A stretch of DNA of 64,000 bases from Arthrobacter cryoconiti (GTDB lineage Bacteria; Actinomycetota; Actinomycetes; Actinomycetales; Micrococcaceae), in NCBI RefSeq assembly GCF_020905375.1, contig NZ_JAJJBU010000019.1, positions 110,897-174,896 of the forward strand, in the 5' to 3' direction. Positions 9,720 to 17,743 of the stretch are shown here, piece after piece. Position 1 is the stretch's first letter. Each line of letters begins with the position of its first letter. The position numbers and the translations under genes are program-made. Below the pieces are notes generated by a model. The model saw only the letters and a list, made by a program, of their open reading frames with translations. It was not told the origin of the DNA and made no database searches.

Positions 9720-10688
9720 ATGAGTGTTTCGATGGATGACGCAGCGAGGGGACACGTCGGCAATGACCCGATCCGCCCCGGGATTGGTCTGAGCGCACTG
9801 GTGCAAAACCCTTCGAATCTGGCGCACCCACTGAGTCAGCGCGACAGGGAGGTCCTAAGAAGCGTGCTGCCTACTTTGGGTGGAGCGCCGTTCGTCCTGC
9901 TAACGGGAGCTGGATTGAGCACGGACTCTGGTATTCCTGATTACCGTGGTCCTAACGCGGCCGTGCGCCATCCGCTTACCTACCAAGAATTTGTGGGCGA
10001 TGAATCCCTGCGGAAGCGTTACTGGGCCCGGAACCATATCGGTTGGTCAACCATGCGCCATGCTGAACCGAACATAGGTCATTTTGCGGTGGCTGCGATG
10101 GAACATGCCGGGCTTTTGACCGGGGTGATCACCCAGAATGTGGATCGTCTTCACGAGGGTGCAGGTGCCAAGAACGTCGTTGACCTGCATGGGCGCTTTG
10201 ACAAGGTGGCCTGTCTGCAGTGCGGGGAGGTGTACTCACGAGCCTTCATTGCTGTGATCTTGGCAGAGATTAATCCTGGATTTTTTGAAGCCGTGGCAGG
10301 AGTAGGAGGAGTCCCGATGGGGCCTGATGCGGACGCGGATTTAGAGCATGAAGATCTTATTGGCTCTTTCAAGGTGGCGTGCTGTCCGCAGTGTGGCGGA
10401 ATGCTGAAACCAGACTTTGTCTTTTTCGGCGAAAACGTTCCCAAGGATCGGGTCGATCGAGCCTTTGACATGCTTGATTCCGCGGGAGCGCTTTTGGTGG
10501 CTGGATCGTCTCTCACCGTGATGAGCGGCCTTCGGTTTGTCCGGAAGGCAGCCAAACTTGGCAAGCCTGTTGTTATTGTCAATCGAGGTAGCACCCGCGG
10601 AGATGAATTTGCGTGGGTAAAGGTCGAGGCAGGAGTTAGCGAATCGCTGACGTTTCTCTTCGAGTCGCTAGCAGCACGATTGGCGTAA
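9720..10688 (+). CDS. NAD-dependent protein deacylase (sirtuin)
   Basis: A Sir2-family enzyme removing acyl groups from lysine with NAD. GAGLSTDSGIPDYRG at residues 63-77 is the NAD-binding signature, TQNVDRLH and DLHGRF hold the catalytic histidine, and the pairs CLQC and CCPQC bind structural zinc. At 322 residues it is longer than minimal bacterial sirtuins because of an N-terminal extension of about 45 residues and an insertion between the zinc pairs. The ATG at 9720 is chosen; the frame is open further upstream but with non-coding composition. Confidence 0.93.
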   Translation: MSVSMDDAARGHVGNDPIRPGIGLSALVQNPSNLAHPLSQRDREVLRSVLPTLGGAPFVLLTGAGLSTDSGIPDYRGPNAAVRHPLTYQEFVGDESLRKRYWARNHIGWSTMRHAEPNIGHFAVAAMEHAGLLTGVITQNVDRLHEGAGAKNVVDLHGRFDKVACLQCGEVYSRAFIAVILAEINPGFFEAVAGVGGVPMGPDADADLEHEDLIGSFKVACCPQCGGMLKPDFVFFGENVPKDRVDRAFDMLDSAGALLVAGSSLTVMSGLRFVRKAAKLGKPVVIVNRGSTRGDEFAWVKVEAGVSESLTFLFESLAARLA

Positions 10689-10766
10689 TTGGCGACATAT
10701 CCGGTACAGTAGTTTTTCGTTGGTTAGCCCAAGAAGCCTAAAAGCTCGTGGTCTAAACAAATGAAT

Positions 10767-10839
10767 GGGCCTTTAGCTCAGCTGGTAGAGCGCCACGTTT
10801 ACACCGTGGATGTCATCGGTTCGATCCCGGTAGGGCCCA
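10767..10839 (+). tRNA. tRNA-Val (anticodon UAC)
   Basis: Cloverleaf read by eye: acceptor GGGCCTT pairs with AGGGCCC (one G-U), D stem GCTC/GAGC, anticodon stem CCACG/CGTGG around loop TTTACAC (anticodon TAC), T loop TTCGATC, discriminator A. CCA is not encoded. Bases from 10795 onwards lie inside the phage attachment repeat, so the 3' part of this working gene was supplied by the phage at integration. Confidence 0.97.
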
Positions 10840-10840
10840 C
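10795..10840 (+). other. attL, left attachment site inside tRNA-Val
   Basis: Identical over 46 bases to 63845-63890, starting in the anticodon stem and ending one base past the discriminator. Outside it the sequences diverge on both sides. The intact tRNA on this side shows that the phage core restores the 3' end of the gene. Confidence 0.95.
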
Positions 10841-10847
10841 GAAAGAA

Positions 10848-10891
10848 AACCCCGCCATTCCGCGGCTCACAAGCTGCGGAATGGCGGGGTT
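10848..10891 (+). terminator. Phage-supplied terminator for tRNA-Val
   Basis: A 16-bp perfect stem (10848-10863 with 10876-10891) followed by a T-rich stretch. The host's original terminator is at 63899 beyond attR. The two share the first 25 bases after a 9-base unrelated spacer, so the phage carries its own related copy of the host terminator. Confidence 0.85.
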
Positions 10892-10969
10892 TTATGTTTT
10901 TTGTGGCGGCTTGATGATCGCGTAGCTTTGCCGTGTTTGACATGGTTTTGCCGTATCAGTACGAAATGA

Positions 10970-10991
10970 AACTCCCTGAAAACTCCCTGGG
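10970..10991 (+). promoter_or_regulatory. Candidate integrase arm-binding sites, left
   Basis: Two adjacent 11-bp repeats: AACTCCCTGAA (10970-10980) and AACTCCCTGGG (10981-10991). The same 11-mer is found at 63800-63810 near attR, with a variant beside it. Repeated short elements on both sides of the core are what arm-type sites of a tyrosine integrase look like. Confidence 0.5.
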
Positions 10992-10992
10992 G

Positions 10993-11622
10993 TCACATCC
11001 TGCTGTGCCATCCATGAGGGAATGCTGCGTCTAGCGCTTGGAGTCGCCATTGCGCGAGTTTCCTCTCGCCGCGGCCTTGAGTTTGTGCATGGAGCCAGAC
11101 ACCTAGGATGCGCTCGTGTTCGCTGTCGTGATGTGCCCAGCGGGGCATGCGGTCATGCGCGCCTGTGAACTCACTTAGTTGGTCCAGACGTAGCCGCCAG
11201 TGGTCGTCCTTAGCTTTCTGGTGGGGGAGCTCAGTCCAGTCCCCGAGTACTGCAAGCGCTGCAGCCTTCTCGGTGGACAGCGTTCCCCTCTTTAGTTCTC
11301 GGCGTTGCTCAGAGATCCATCCGTAAAGTGATTTAGCTGTACCGGTGCTGCTGGGCTCCGGGAGGCATGCGTAGTCGGAGAGGTAGATACGGGCTTCCGC
11401 GAATCTGTCGTGCCAGGTGCTGCTGGCCCAGTGTCCTGGACGGGCCGACAGTGCTGCCTGGTGTTTGGCCCGGGTTCCCGGCTCGTAAGTCTCTCGTGTG
11501 CGCAGGTGTTCACGAACGGTGCTGTGGTGAGAATGGCAGGCCTCGGCTATCTCCGACGACGTCAGGCCCGCAGCGTACATGAGGTCCCACTCCGGATGCC
11601 TCGACACGTCCCAACTCGCCAT
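10993..11622 (-). CDS. Helicase-associated (HA) domain protein with HTH
   Basis: A 209-residue protein. Residues about 17-40 (LTSSEIAEACHSHHSTVREH) look like a helix-turn-helix, and the C-terminal part from LDQLSEFTGAHDRMPRWA resembles the helicase-associated domain seen in many actinobacterial accessory proteins. No helicase motor is present. It is the gene nearest attL, the usual place for accessory genes. The role is unknown; DNA binding is inferred. Confidence 0.7.
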   Translation of the reverse strand: MASWDVSRHPEWDLMYAAGLTSSEIAEACHSHHSTVREHLRTRETYEPGTRAKHQAALSARPGHWASSTWHDRFAEARIYLSDYACLPEPSSTGTAKSLYGWISEQRRELKRGTLSTEKAAALAVLGDWTELPHQKAKDDHWRLRLDQLSEFTGAHDRMPRWAHHDSEHERILGVWLHAQTQGRGERKLAQWRLQALDAAFPHGWHSRM

Positions 11623-11654
11623 GGCTGTAACGATAGGTGATGCGGTGTGTTTTG

Positions 11655-11963
11655 TCAGCGACCGTGCCAGTCATCCCGGGTGACGCGTTGGATCATGTCT
11701 GCGGGGAACCACTCGAAGTGTTTTCCATTGGAGTCGTCCAGCCAAAAGATGAGCCCATAGGTTCGTGTGTAGGCGACGGCGCGGCCATAGGTTCTGCTGG
11801 CCTTCACGTAGGGCTGATCCCATGCTGGGAAGCGGACGGTGTCCCCGTCGGATGGTTTCGGGTGCCGGCTCTCAGCGTCGACGATAGCAATCATTACCGC
11901 GTAATTATCAGGATCGAATTTATTCACTAGAACAGTATGCGGCCACCGTCCGACATGGAACAT
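11655..11963 (-). CDS. Hypothetical phage protein
   Basis: 102 residues, basic and aromatic-rich, with no recognisable domain. It points the same way as the lysis genes but lies beyond a terminator and two plus-strand genes, so it needs its own promoter. The start at 11963 is 28 bases from the divergent small gene at 11992, and the two may share a promoter region. Confidence 0.6.
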   Translation of the reverse strand: MFHVGRWPHTVLVNKFDPDNYAVMIAIVDAESRHPKPSDGDTVRFPAWDQPYVKASRTYGRAVAYTRTYGLIFWLDDSNGKHFEWFPADMIQRVTRDDWHGR

Positions 11964-11991
11964 ATGTCTTAGCTTGGCCTATCCTAGATCC

Positions 11992-12138
11992 ATGATCATC
12001 ACAGGAACACTCGAGAACATCGAGACCGGCGCCATCGAGACCACAACCCTCGATTGCGAAGACTACGCTGCGGGGTTCGCTGCCATGCGCCGGACACTGC
12101 CCGAAGGTGTTCGATTGATTAGCGTGCTTGTCGGCTGA
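11992..12138 (+). CDS. Small plus-strand protein, 48 residues
   Basis: Reads MIITGTLENIETGAIETT and ends ISVLVG. It is acidic, has no cysteines and is not recognised. TATCCT (11980-11985) ends exactly 6 bases before the ATG and no ribosome binding site is present, so the gene may be transcribed leaderless. It opposes the lytic operons. Confidence 0.55.
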   Translation: MIITGTLENIETGAIETTTLDCEDYAAGFAAMRRTLPEGVRLISVLVG

Positions 12139-12250
12139 CACTATGCGCAACAATAGCGGCCCACCCGGTGTGTGAATGGTGGAGCGCTGGATCATACGCC
12201 TTGTTATGCGGCATTGTCTAGTTCATCACGAATAGGCATCGTGAGTAGAT

Positions 12251-12553
12251 ATGACAATTACCTTGTGTAATACTCGTGGAGTGGCACCCAACACTTTTCG
12301 CGACATGATCCCTGTCGGCATCACTCTTGATGCCCGCATAATTGTAGTGCTCGAAACTCTTGAGCGTAATGGTTGGTATCCGAGGACATTGGTTAATAAC
12401 GATGGAATCAAGTATTGGCCAGACAATGAACGCCCAAGGCAGATCGTAGTTACCTATACGTCAGCCCTGATTGGTCCCCGACTTGCGTTCTTTGCCAAAC
12501 ATACGGGGATACAAGAGCTTCTTGGAATCACAGAGGAGAAAGTGAACAAATGA
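12251..12553 (+). CDS. Hypothetical accessory protein A
   Basis: 100 residues, soluble, no recognised domain. The ATG at 12251 follows GTGAG at a poor distance. It overlaps the next gene by ATGA, so the pair is co-translated. A strong terminator closes this two-gene plus-strand unit. Its place between the lysis block and attL, with its own terminator, is where lysogenic conversion genes are often found; that role is inferred. Confidence 0.7.
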   Translation: MTITLCNTRGVAPNTFRDMIPVGITLDARIIVVLETLERNGWYPRTLVNNDGIKYWPDNERPRQIVVTYTSALIGPRLAFFAKHTGIQELLGITEEKVNK

Positions 12554-12852
12554 GCATTCACGGAGTAGAACTTACCGCCCAGCGTGTCGGTGGATCACCG
12601 ATCACCGAGGCTGAAGTCGACCGGATCTTTGCTAGCCTGTCCAGCAACATTGCAATTCATACTGTAGACATCGCTAGCGACCTAAATGTGGGGACCCTGT
12701 CCTTCATGCTGAGCGTCGAATGCCCCAACGGACTGGATGCAGAATCTCTAGTTCCCGGCATCGTAGATGACGCACTTGAACGTGCACTCGAAGGACAAAG
12801 TGGGGCTGAGATTCAGCAACATGCACTGACCTTCACCCCGGCATTCTGCTAG
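12550..12852 (+). CDS. Hypothetical accessory protein B
   Basis: 100 residues and acidic, with alternating strands and a helix-rich end; no known domain seen. Its start overlaps the preceding stop (ATGA), and the terminator at 12861 begins 9 bases after its stop. It is probably a partner of the protein encoded just upstream. Confidence 0.7.
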   Translation: MSIHGVELTAQRVGGSPITEAEVDRIFASLSSNIAIHTVDIASDLNVGTLSFMLSVECPNGLDAESLVPGIVDDALERALEGQSGAEIQQHALTFTPAFC

Positions 12853-12860
12853 AAAGCCTC

Positions 12861-12899
12861 AAGCGCCCCACCTCATAACGAGGTGGGGCGCTTTTTTTT
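12861..12899 (+). terminator. Rho-independent terminator
   Basis: Stem 12862-12874 pairs perfectly with 12880-12892 around loop ATAAC, followed by an uninterrupted run of T. It ends the plus-strand pair at 12251-12852. On the minus strand there is no T-run, so it probably acts in one direction only. Confidence 0.92.
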
Positions 12900-12904
12900 A
12901 TTTG

Positions 12905-13252
12905 TTAGGCGTCGTGCCAGTCTGTGAGCCCAGCCTCCGCCGGCGGCGCTGGTTTGGTTTTGTCTTCGGGTGAGAGCCAGGGTGCGTATTTGCGTAGCCA
13001 GTCGTTGACGCCGGGGATGGCCATGATGCGGGTGACGAGTGCGATGGCCACAGTGACGACGACTAGTGCCCCGTTTAGCCAGATGAATACCCAGCCGGGG
13101 ATTGTCGCATCGTAGGGGCGTAGCGTCTCGATGATGACGGCGAGAACGGCGTTGAGCAGCGGGAACAGTGCAACCGCTGCCGCGAACGCTGTACGCACTG
13201 AGGCGCTGCGTGGGTTGCGTTCCTGCGTGGACAAGGCCATGTGCCGGGCCAT
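12905..13252 (-). CDS. Holin, two membrane segments
   Basis: A 115-residue protein with two transmembrane segments (about residues 22-44 and 54-78) and a charged tail, the form of a class II holin. It follows the endolysin gene directly: GTG at 13255 or ATG at 13252, the first overlapping the endolysin stop as GTGA. Holins make the membrane lesion that times lysis. It is last in the lysis operon before the terminator. Confidence 0.8.
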   Translation of the reverse strand: MARHMALSTQERNPRSASVRTAFAAAVALFPLLNAVLAVIIETLRPYDATIPGWVFIWLNGALVVVTVAIALVTRIMAIPGVNDWLRKYAPWLSPEDKTKPAPPAEAGLTDWHDA

Positions 13253-14133
13253 CACTTGGTGCCGCCAGCTAGGGTCACGGTTGCGTCAACTTTGACTCCT
13301 GCTGCGAGTGCTTCTTCGGCTCCGGCGCGTGATGCTTGCTTCACTGCTGAAAGGTCAACAGTGCTTCCGGTGGACTTGGCTATTTCTGGAAGCATTTTTA
13401 CTGCGAAGCTTTCTTGGAACCCAACGCTTAGCTGGATCTGATCGAGCTGCGGTTTCATGGTTCCTTGAATGTTTCGCAAAGTGGTGTCGCCAAAAAGGAG
13501 TTTACGTTGGGCTTCAACGACTACCGGGTCTTGCAGGACTTCGTAGAATTTGTTGCCGATCCATTCTTTGTCAGCATCAGATAGTGCCATGTCATCCTCC
13601 TGGATGGGTGTTGTTGTGCCAATGTTTTCCGGGTTTATGTTTGTTTCTGCTACTGGACCAGCCCAGTAACCGGAGCAGTAGATAGCCGGGTCCACGCGCC
13701 CATAGGTGCCGTTGTTCACGGACCAGCCGTCTGGCAGGATCTCGAAATGCAGGTGCGGGCCGAAGGTCCCACCATCTTCTGAGCGGGTGTTGCCGGAGTG
13801 GGCTATCACGTCGCCTTGACGTACGCTGTCGCCGATGTTGAGTCCGGTGTCGTTGAGGTGGGCGTATACGGAGATGATGGGCCCGTGGTCGATGACAACG
13901 ACGATGCCGCCGAAGGTTGGCATGATCAGCCAGGGGTTGTCGTAGTATTCGCCGCGGAACCAGCCCGCATGCTTAACGATGCCGTCAGCGATTGCTCGGA
14001 TTGGTGTTCCAATGGGTGTGCCGAAGTCGGTTCCGGTATGCCCTCCGGGTGGGTTGTAGGGGCTGGCTGGGTCGGCCCCGAATAGTTGGTTTATGCCGGT
14101 CCATGCTGGGATCGGCCAAATGTATTGCGGCAT
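13252..14133 (-). CDS. Endolysin, M23 peptidase
   Basis: 293 residues. The N-terminal 160 residues form an M23 (lysostaphin-like) zinc endopeptidase with GGHTGTDFG (residues 30-38) and HLHFE, the two metal-binding motifs. It should cut peptide cross-links of the cell wall. The C-terminal part (about 180-293) is helical, is not a known wall-binding domain and ends in an alanine-rich stretch. There is no signal peptide, so release should depend on the holin encoded just downstream. Confidence 0.88.
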   Translation of the reverse strand: MPQYIWPIPAWTGINQLFGADPASPYNPPGGHTGTDFGTPIGTPIRAIADGIVKHAGWFRGEYYDNPWLIMPTFGGIVVVIDHGPIISVYAHLNDTGLNIGDSVRQGDVIAHSGNTRSEDGGTFGPHLHFEILPDGWSVNNGTYGRVDPAIYCSGYWAGPVAETNINPENIGTTTPIQEDDMALSDADKEWIGNKFYEVLQDPVVVEAQRKLLFGDTTLRNIQGTMKPQLDQIQLSVGFQESFAVKMLPEIAKSTGSTVDLSAVKQASRAGAEEALAAGVKVDATVTLAGGTK

Positions 14134-14145
14134 GAGCCCTCCTTG

Positions 14146-14174
14146 GGCAAAAGAAAAGCCCCTGTTACGGGGCT
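14146..14174 (-). terminator. Terminator overlapping a stop codon
   Basis: AGCCCC and GGGGCT (14157-14162, 14069-type spacing, right arm 14169-14174) form a stem on the minus strand followed by TTTCTTTT. The TAA stop of the collagen-like gene lies in the loop, so translation to the end would disturb the hairpin. It separates the tail/lysis-accessory genes from the endolysin. Confidence 0.75.
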
Positions 14175-14815
14175 ACTGTGCGGGTGCAGACGAAGGTTGA
14201 TGATCCGGGCGGATTTGGTGTGCAGCTGTACATGATCCCGGTTGGTCCGGCGAATGAGAAGCTGGTTGGCGAGGTGCCGTCAACTCCGTTCACTCCGGGC
14301 GTTCCCGGAGCACCGTCAATGCCGGGCGCGCCATCTTTTCCTGCGCCCCCTGCTGGCCCCGGTGGCCCAACTATCGATGCGCCGTCTTTACCTGCTACGC
14401 CTTGCGGGCCTGGAGTAGTGGAATCTGCACCGTTTGCGCCGCTTGCCCCGTCCTTGCCTGCCTTGCCAGCCGGGCCCGGAACTGTAGAGTCTTTCCCGTC
14501 AACACCCGGCAGCCCGCGTGGCCCAATCGGTCCGGATGGGCCTTCGATCGTGATGGGCTGCTGGGCAACCTGCTCAGCTTTCTCGCACGTAGCGATGCCC
14601 TGTGCATCCATTTCGACTTTTCCGGATTCACAAAGCGCGAAGACCTGTGTCGCGTTATCCTTCTTCTGCTGGGCTTGGGATGCCCCGTACGATTGGGCGT
14701 CGTCGCGTTGGATGGAAGTTTGCCAGTAATTGAAGAAGAAGCCTCCAAAGAAAAGCAGTATCCCCACAAGGACTACTAGAACGCTTAGATTTCTACTCCT
14801 TTCAGCCTTACTCAT
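14165..14815 (-). CDS. Membrane-anchored collagen-like protein
   Basis: 216 residues: a single N-terminal membrane segment (about 10-30), a charged linker with two cysteines, then Gly-X-Y triplets from about residue 92 to 185, and a short C-terminal domain with two cysteines (YSCTPNP...FVCTRT). Collagen-like repeats are usual in phage fibres, but a fixed N-terminal membrane anchor is not expected in a virion protein. Its place between tail fibre and endolysin genes fits a cell-surface or lysis-accessory role. The start overlaps the upstream stop (ATGA). Confidence 0.8.
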   Translation of the reverse strand: MSKAERSRNLSVLVVLVGILLFFGGFFFNYWQTSIQRDDAQSYGASQAQQKKDNATQVFALCESGKVEMDAQGIATCEKAEQVAQQPITIEGPSGPIGPRGLPGVDGKDSTVPGPAGKAGKDGASGANGADSTTPGPQGVAGKDGASIVGPPGPAGGAGKDGAPGIDGAPGTPGVNGVDGTSPTSFSFAGPTGIMYSCTPNPPGSSTFVCTRTVAP

Positions 14816-15072
14816 TCTGGGTCCAATCTTCCGGGGAATTGGCAGTCGAGAAGTGCCCTAGTGAGGTCTGTGTTCCTAGACATGAGCTTTTCGATCTCGG
14901 CTTCACGGTCTTTAATTTTGAGCTCAAGTGAGGCGATGACGCCCCGTTTTTCCTCCCGTAAGTCTTTGGAAGTTTTGAGGTACCAGCCGAGACCAGCAAT
15001 GATGCCAATGAGGGTGAGCCCGGCAAATCCGAGTTGCGCGAGTATGCCAGTGAAGGCGCTAGCAGATTCCAC
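14812..15072 (-). CDS. Small membrane protein with coiled coil
   Basis: 86 residues with one transmembrane segment (about 10-32) followed by a predicted coiled coil with alternating charges. This topology matches second holins or spanin-like accessory lysis proteins. It is coupled by ATGA to the collagen-like gene that follows. No lipobox is present. Confidence 0.7.
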   Translation of the reverse strand: MESASAFTGILAQLGFAGLTLIGIIAGLGWYLKTSKDLREEKRGVIASLELKIKDREAEIEKLMSRNTDLTRALLDCQFPGRLDPE

Positions 15073-15134
15073 ATTTAGCCCTCCCTAGGAAACCCGTTGA
15101 AAGCGTCTGGCCTCGGGGGCTGTCCCTGAGCGCA

Positions 15135-16223
15135 TCAGGCGGGGCCAACATCATCGACGACTAGTGTCGTCGCGCCCGTGACCGCAGAGACGATACCTGC
15201 TGTTATGACTGTTTTTGCCTGCAAGCTGAACCGGACCGACCCACCAGCGCCGGTGTTATACCGGCCAGAGAACCCGATAAGTCCATCCCCCAAACCCGCC
15301 TTCGCGTAACTTTTGTTAGTGACGTTGATTTGATCCCCAAAAGTGCTTCCAGAGGCACCGCCGGCCTTGAGGAAGTAGGCGGCAACCAGCCCGTCCGTGT
15401 TGCTCTGGCCCTCGGACTGTGCGGTGATCTGGATCCATCGGTTGGGCTCGACTGTGAGTATCGCTTCGGCAATGAAATTTAGAGCTGTCCCGAACGACGT
15501 GTCAAAAGTACTGAGCGCCTGGGCTAACTGGCCTCTCGGTGGGCCGCCCCATTTGGTTCCCGTCCAGATCTGCACCGGTATGCCAGCTAGGTCAAGCCTG
15601 AGTACTTGCTGCCCGATAGCAGGCGCCGTGATCGTGGCCCGGTCAGCTACCGACCGGACTGGTAGTGGTGCGCCCCGGGCGGCTGTAATAGGGAAAACTT
15701 GGGTGATCGTGCTCGGGGCCTGATTCGTGCCTGTAGTCCCTGCGAAGATTTGAGCCTCAGCAATCACCAAGGCACCGGCAGGGACATCACCGATCGGTTT
15801 AGTCGGTGATGCTGCAGCGCTTCCGACAGTGACACCGAAGATCGCCGTGTTATCTGCTACCCCACCAACTGCCGGTACCGTGTCGCCTTTCGCGGCGTCG
15901 TTTTGCTTCACCCAGAGCAGGTCCCACCGCGAACCAGCACCGGGCGCATTATCGGTGGCCACCGAAGTGCTGCCGGTAGTCGTTGGCGTATACACGCCTT
16001 CGCCCACCGTACGGTTAATAACCGATTGGACCGGGATGATGTCGTACCCCATGCCAGCTTTCGGGGTCACCACATTTACTGCACCAGTCACTAGTAGGCC
16101 GGAACGTGGTACCCCTGGTGCGTTCTCCGCGTATTGGCCAGCAATGGCTAAGCGGTGTTCTTTCGGTGTGGTGCCGATAATGCCGACTAGCGCGACTCCC
16201 GGGCCACGATTTATTGTGCTCAT
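15135..16223 (-). CDS. Minor tail / receptor-binding region protein
   Basis: 362 residues, starting at the ATG at 16223 that overlaps the preceding stop (ATGA). The composition is rich in Gly, Thr, Ala and Val with beta-strand patterns, typical of tail tip and baseplate proteins. The N-terminal part (residues about 5-200) resembles phage structural proteins that list starting data and coordinates of the tail tip; the C-terminal part is a beta-rich domain. The exact role is not certain. A longer frame to 16319 is rejected because the added residues are the small upstream gene read out of frame. Confidence 0.7.
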   Translation of the reverse strand: MSTINRGPGVALVGIIGTTPKEHRLAIAGQYAENAPGVPRSGLLVTGAVNVVTPKAGMGYDIIPVQSVINRTVGEGVYTPTTTGSTSVATDNAPGAGSRWDLLWVKQNDAAKGDTVPAVGGVADNTAIFGVTVGSAAASPTKPIGDVPAGALVIAEAQIFAGTTGTNQAPSTITQVFPITAARGAPLPVRSVADRATITAPAIGQQVLRLDLAGIPVQIWTGTKWGGPPRGQLAQALSTFDTSFGTALNFIAEAILTVEPNRWIQITAQSEGQSNTDGLVAAYFLKAGGASGSTFGDQINVTNKSYAKAGLGDGLIGFSGRYNTGAGGSVRFSLQAKTVITAGIVSAVTGATTLVVDDVGPA

Positions 16224-16372
16224 GCTTTCACCCCGGAGCTGTTGATAGCAGCAGCAGTCAGAGCATCCATGACGACCATGGCTGCCGTAATGACGCTTTG
16301 GTCTGTCGTGGATCCGCACCCGGTGCTCGACGTGCCGTTGTCATTGCTGATGATTAGTTGAATCTGGGCCAT
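16220..16372 (-). CDS. Small tail-region protein, 50 residues
   Basis: Reads MAQIQLIISNDNGTSSTG and ends INSSGVKA. The ribosome binding site AGGAGG lies 5 bases before the ATG, right after the tail fibre gene, and the stop overlaps the next gene (ATGA). It has no recognised domain. Coupling on both sides makes it a real gene. Confidence 0.8.
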   Translation of the reverse strand: MAQIQLIISNDNGTSSTGCGSTTDQSVITAAMVVMDALTAAAINSSGVKA

Positions 16373-16381
16373 TTGGTCCTC

Positions 16382-17743
16382 CTAAAAAGCTGTGTATGGG
16401 GAGATTTTTATTGTGTAAAAAGGGGCAGCAGCACCCGACGTCCCAATGGTTGTGCTCCCGAAGGGTGAAGTTGCTTGTGGGTCGATAACGGTTGCTGTGC
16501 TCGTGGTGACCGGGATGTCAGCGGAAGCGGTGACGTTGGCGAAGTTTGGACCTGATACGCCGTTGACTTGACCTCCCGCGGGTACCGAACCGTTGACAAG
16601 GATCTGGATCGATACCAGATTTCCTGAAGTCGGATTAGCTTGAAGCTGCGCGAAAACACTAATGAGGTATGGGACCCCGACCCCGAAAATATCTGCCGGG
16701 ACAGTCACTGCAGCAGCAAAACTGACGTAACTCGTTCCTAGGCTCTCCGGTAACGAAGTGCCAGCTACACGACGGTATCGAAGCTTCGCAGCCTTAGCGT
16801 CCAGCGCTGCTTGTAGCCCGGTAACGTTGGCGATCGTGTGCGTGTGTCCTGTGTTTGTTTTACCGGCTAGGGCAATACTCGTGGCCGTGCTGATCGGCTT
16901 GTTCACGTCGGATGTGTTGTCTACGTTGCCGAGCCCGAGGTCACCCTTGACCAGAACCACGACGCCAGTCTTTGTATTCACGGAATCGACTGCACCGCCG
17001 ACTGGAAGCCCATCCACAGTGAATGGGCCTTGAGCGTCCACGCCGTTGCGAGCGTTGAGGTGCAGAATCCCCTCGGACAGCGTCCCCGAGATACCAGCCG
17101 CCACACCCCCGGGGAGCGATACGTCCTCATAGTCCTCATTGTTGATCTCTACGATCATCTGGCTTGGCGTGAAGTACCCGTAAGAGTTTCCCTTCCTGCC
17201 GAGTAAGCCGTTGCCGCCCCCCGGGTTCAAAGCGTCGTCCCACGCCCCGGAACCGATGCTCGCCGAGTCGGGGGACACCCGTGAGTTTGAGTATGCGACT
17301 ATATTGGTCCCCACCTGGGGGCCGTTTCGCAACAACTCAGTCGCTGAAAAGCTGGTAATCTCCCGGCCACGCTCACTGACAATTCTTGGGTCCTTTGCAC
17401 CCTTTGAATCACCAGTGCTGAAATAGAGGCCCGGCTGCAGGTAGTCGAACCCTACCCAGGTGTTTCTTGCCCACCGGTTAGATAGCGAGCTGACGATCTC
17501 AATCGGGTCCCCGGTCTGCCAATCGCGGCCCTTACCTTCGACGTTGACTTGGCCCTCATTCGTGACCGTAATGTCCCCGCCGTCAACATCAATTTTCCCC
17601 CCATCGGTGAGAGACATCGACTGCTGGGGTGCTGCGCGCTGGAGCACCTGAATGTCACGCCGAAGCGAAGCTACAAGCTTCATCAGTCGTGTGATGGAGT
17701 TGGGCTCCCGGCTATTCCTGGGTACGCCGTCTAGATCATCCAT
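16382..17743 (-). CDS. Minor tail protein / tail fibre
   Basis: 453 residues. A helical coiled-coil start (residues 10-45) is followed by beta-rich repeats and then a segment like the phage fibre repeat (NVDNTSDVNKPISTAT, about residue 290), a motif seen in many tail fibres. The C-terminal domain is beta-rich and probably faces the receptor. The stop of the preceding tail gene abuts its start, in the usual order of tail tip genes. Confidence 0.8.
   Translation of the reverse strand: MDDLDGVPRNSREPNSITRLMKLVASLRRDIQVLQRAAPQQSMSLTDGGKIDVDGGDITVTNEGQVNVEGKGRDWQTGDPIEIVSSLSNRWARNTWVGFDYLQPGLYFSTGDSKGAKDPRIVSERGREITSFSATELLRNGPQVGTNIVAYSNSRVSPDSASIGSGAWDDALNPGGGNGLLGRKGNSYGYFTPSQMIVEINNEDYEDVSLPGGVAAGISGTLSEGILHLNARNGVDAQGPFTVDGLPVGGAVDSVNTKTGVVVLVKGDLGLGNVDNTSDVNKPISTATSIALAGKTNTGHTHTIANVTGLQAALDAKAAKLRYRRVAGTSLPESLGTSYVSFAAAVTVPADIFGVGVPYLISVFAQLQANPTSGNLVSIQILVNGSVPAGGQVNGVSGPNFANVTASADIPVTTSTATVIDPQATSPFGSTTIGTSGAAAPFYTIKISPYTAF

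Noticed and set aside
11920..12195. 91-codon minus-strand frame
   Set aside because: Overlaps the better gene at 11655-11963 and is the antisense of the small plus-strand gene at 11992; its residue mix is unlike a protein.
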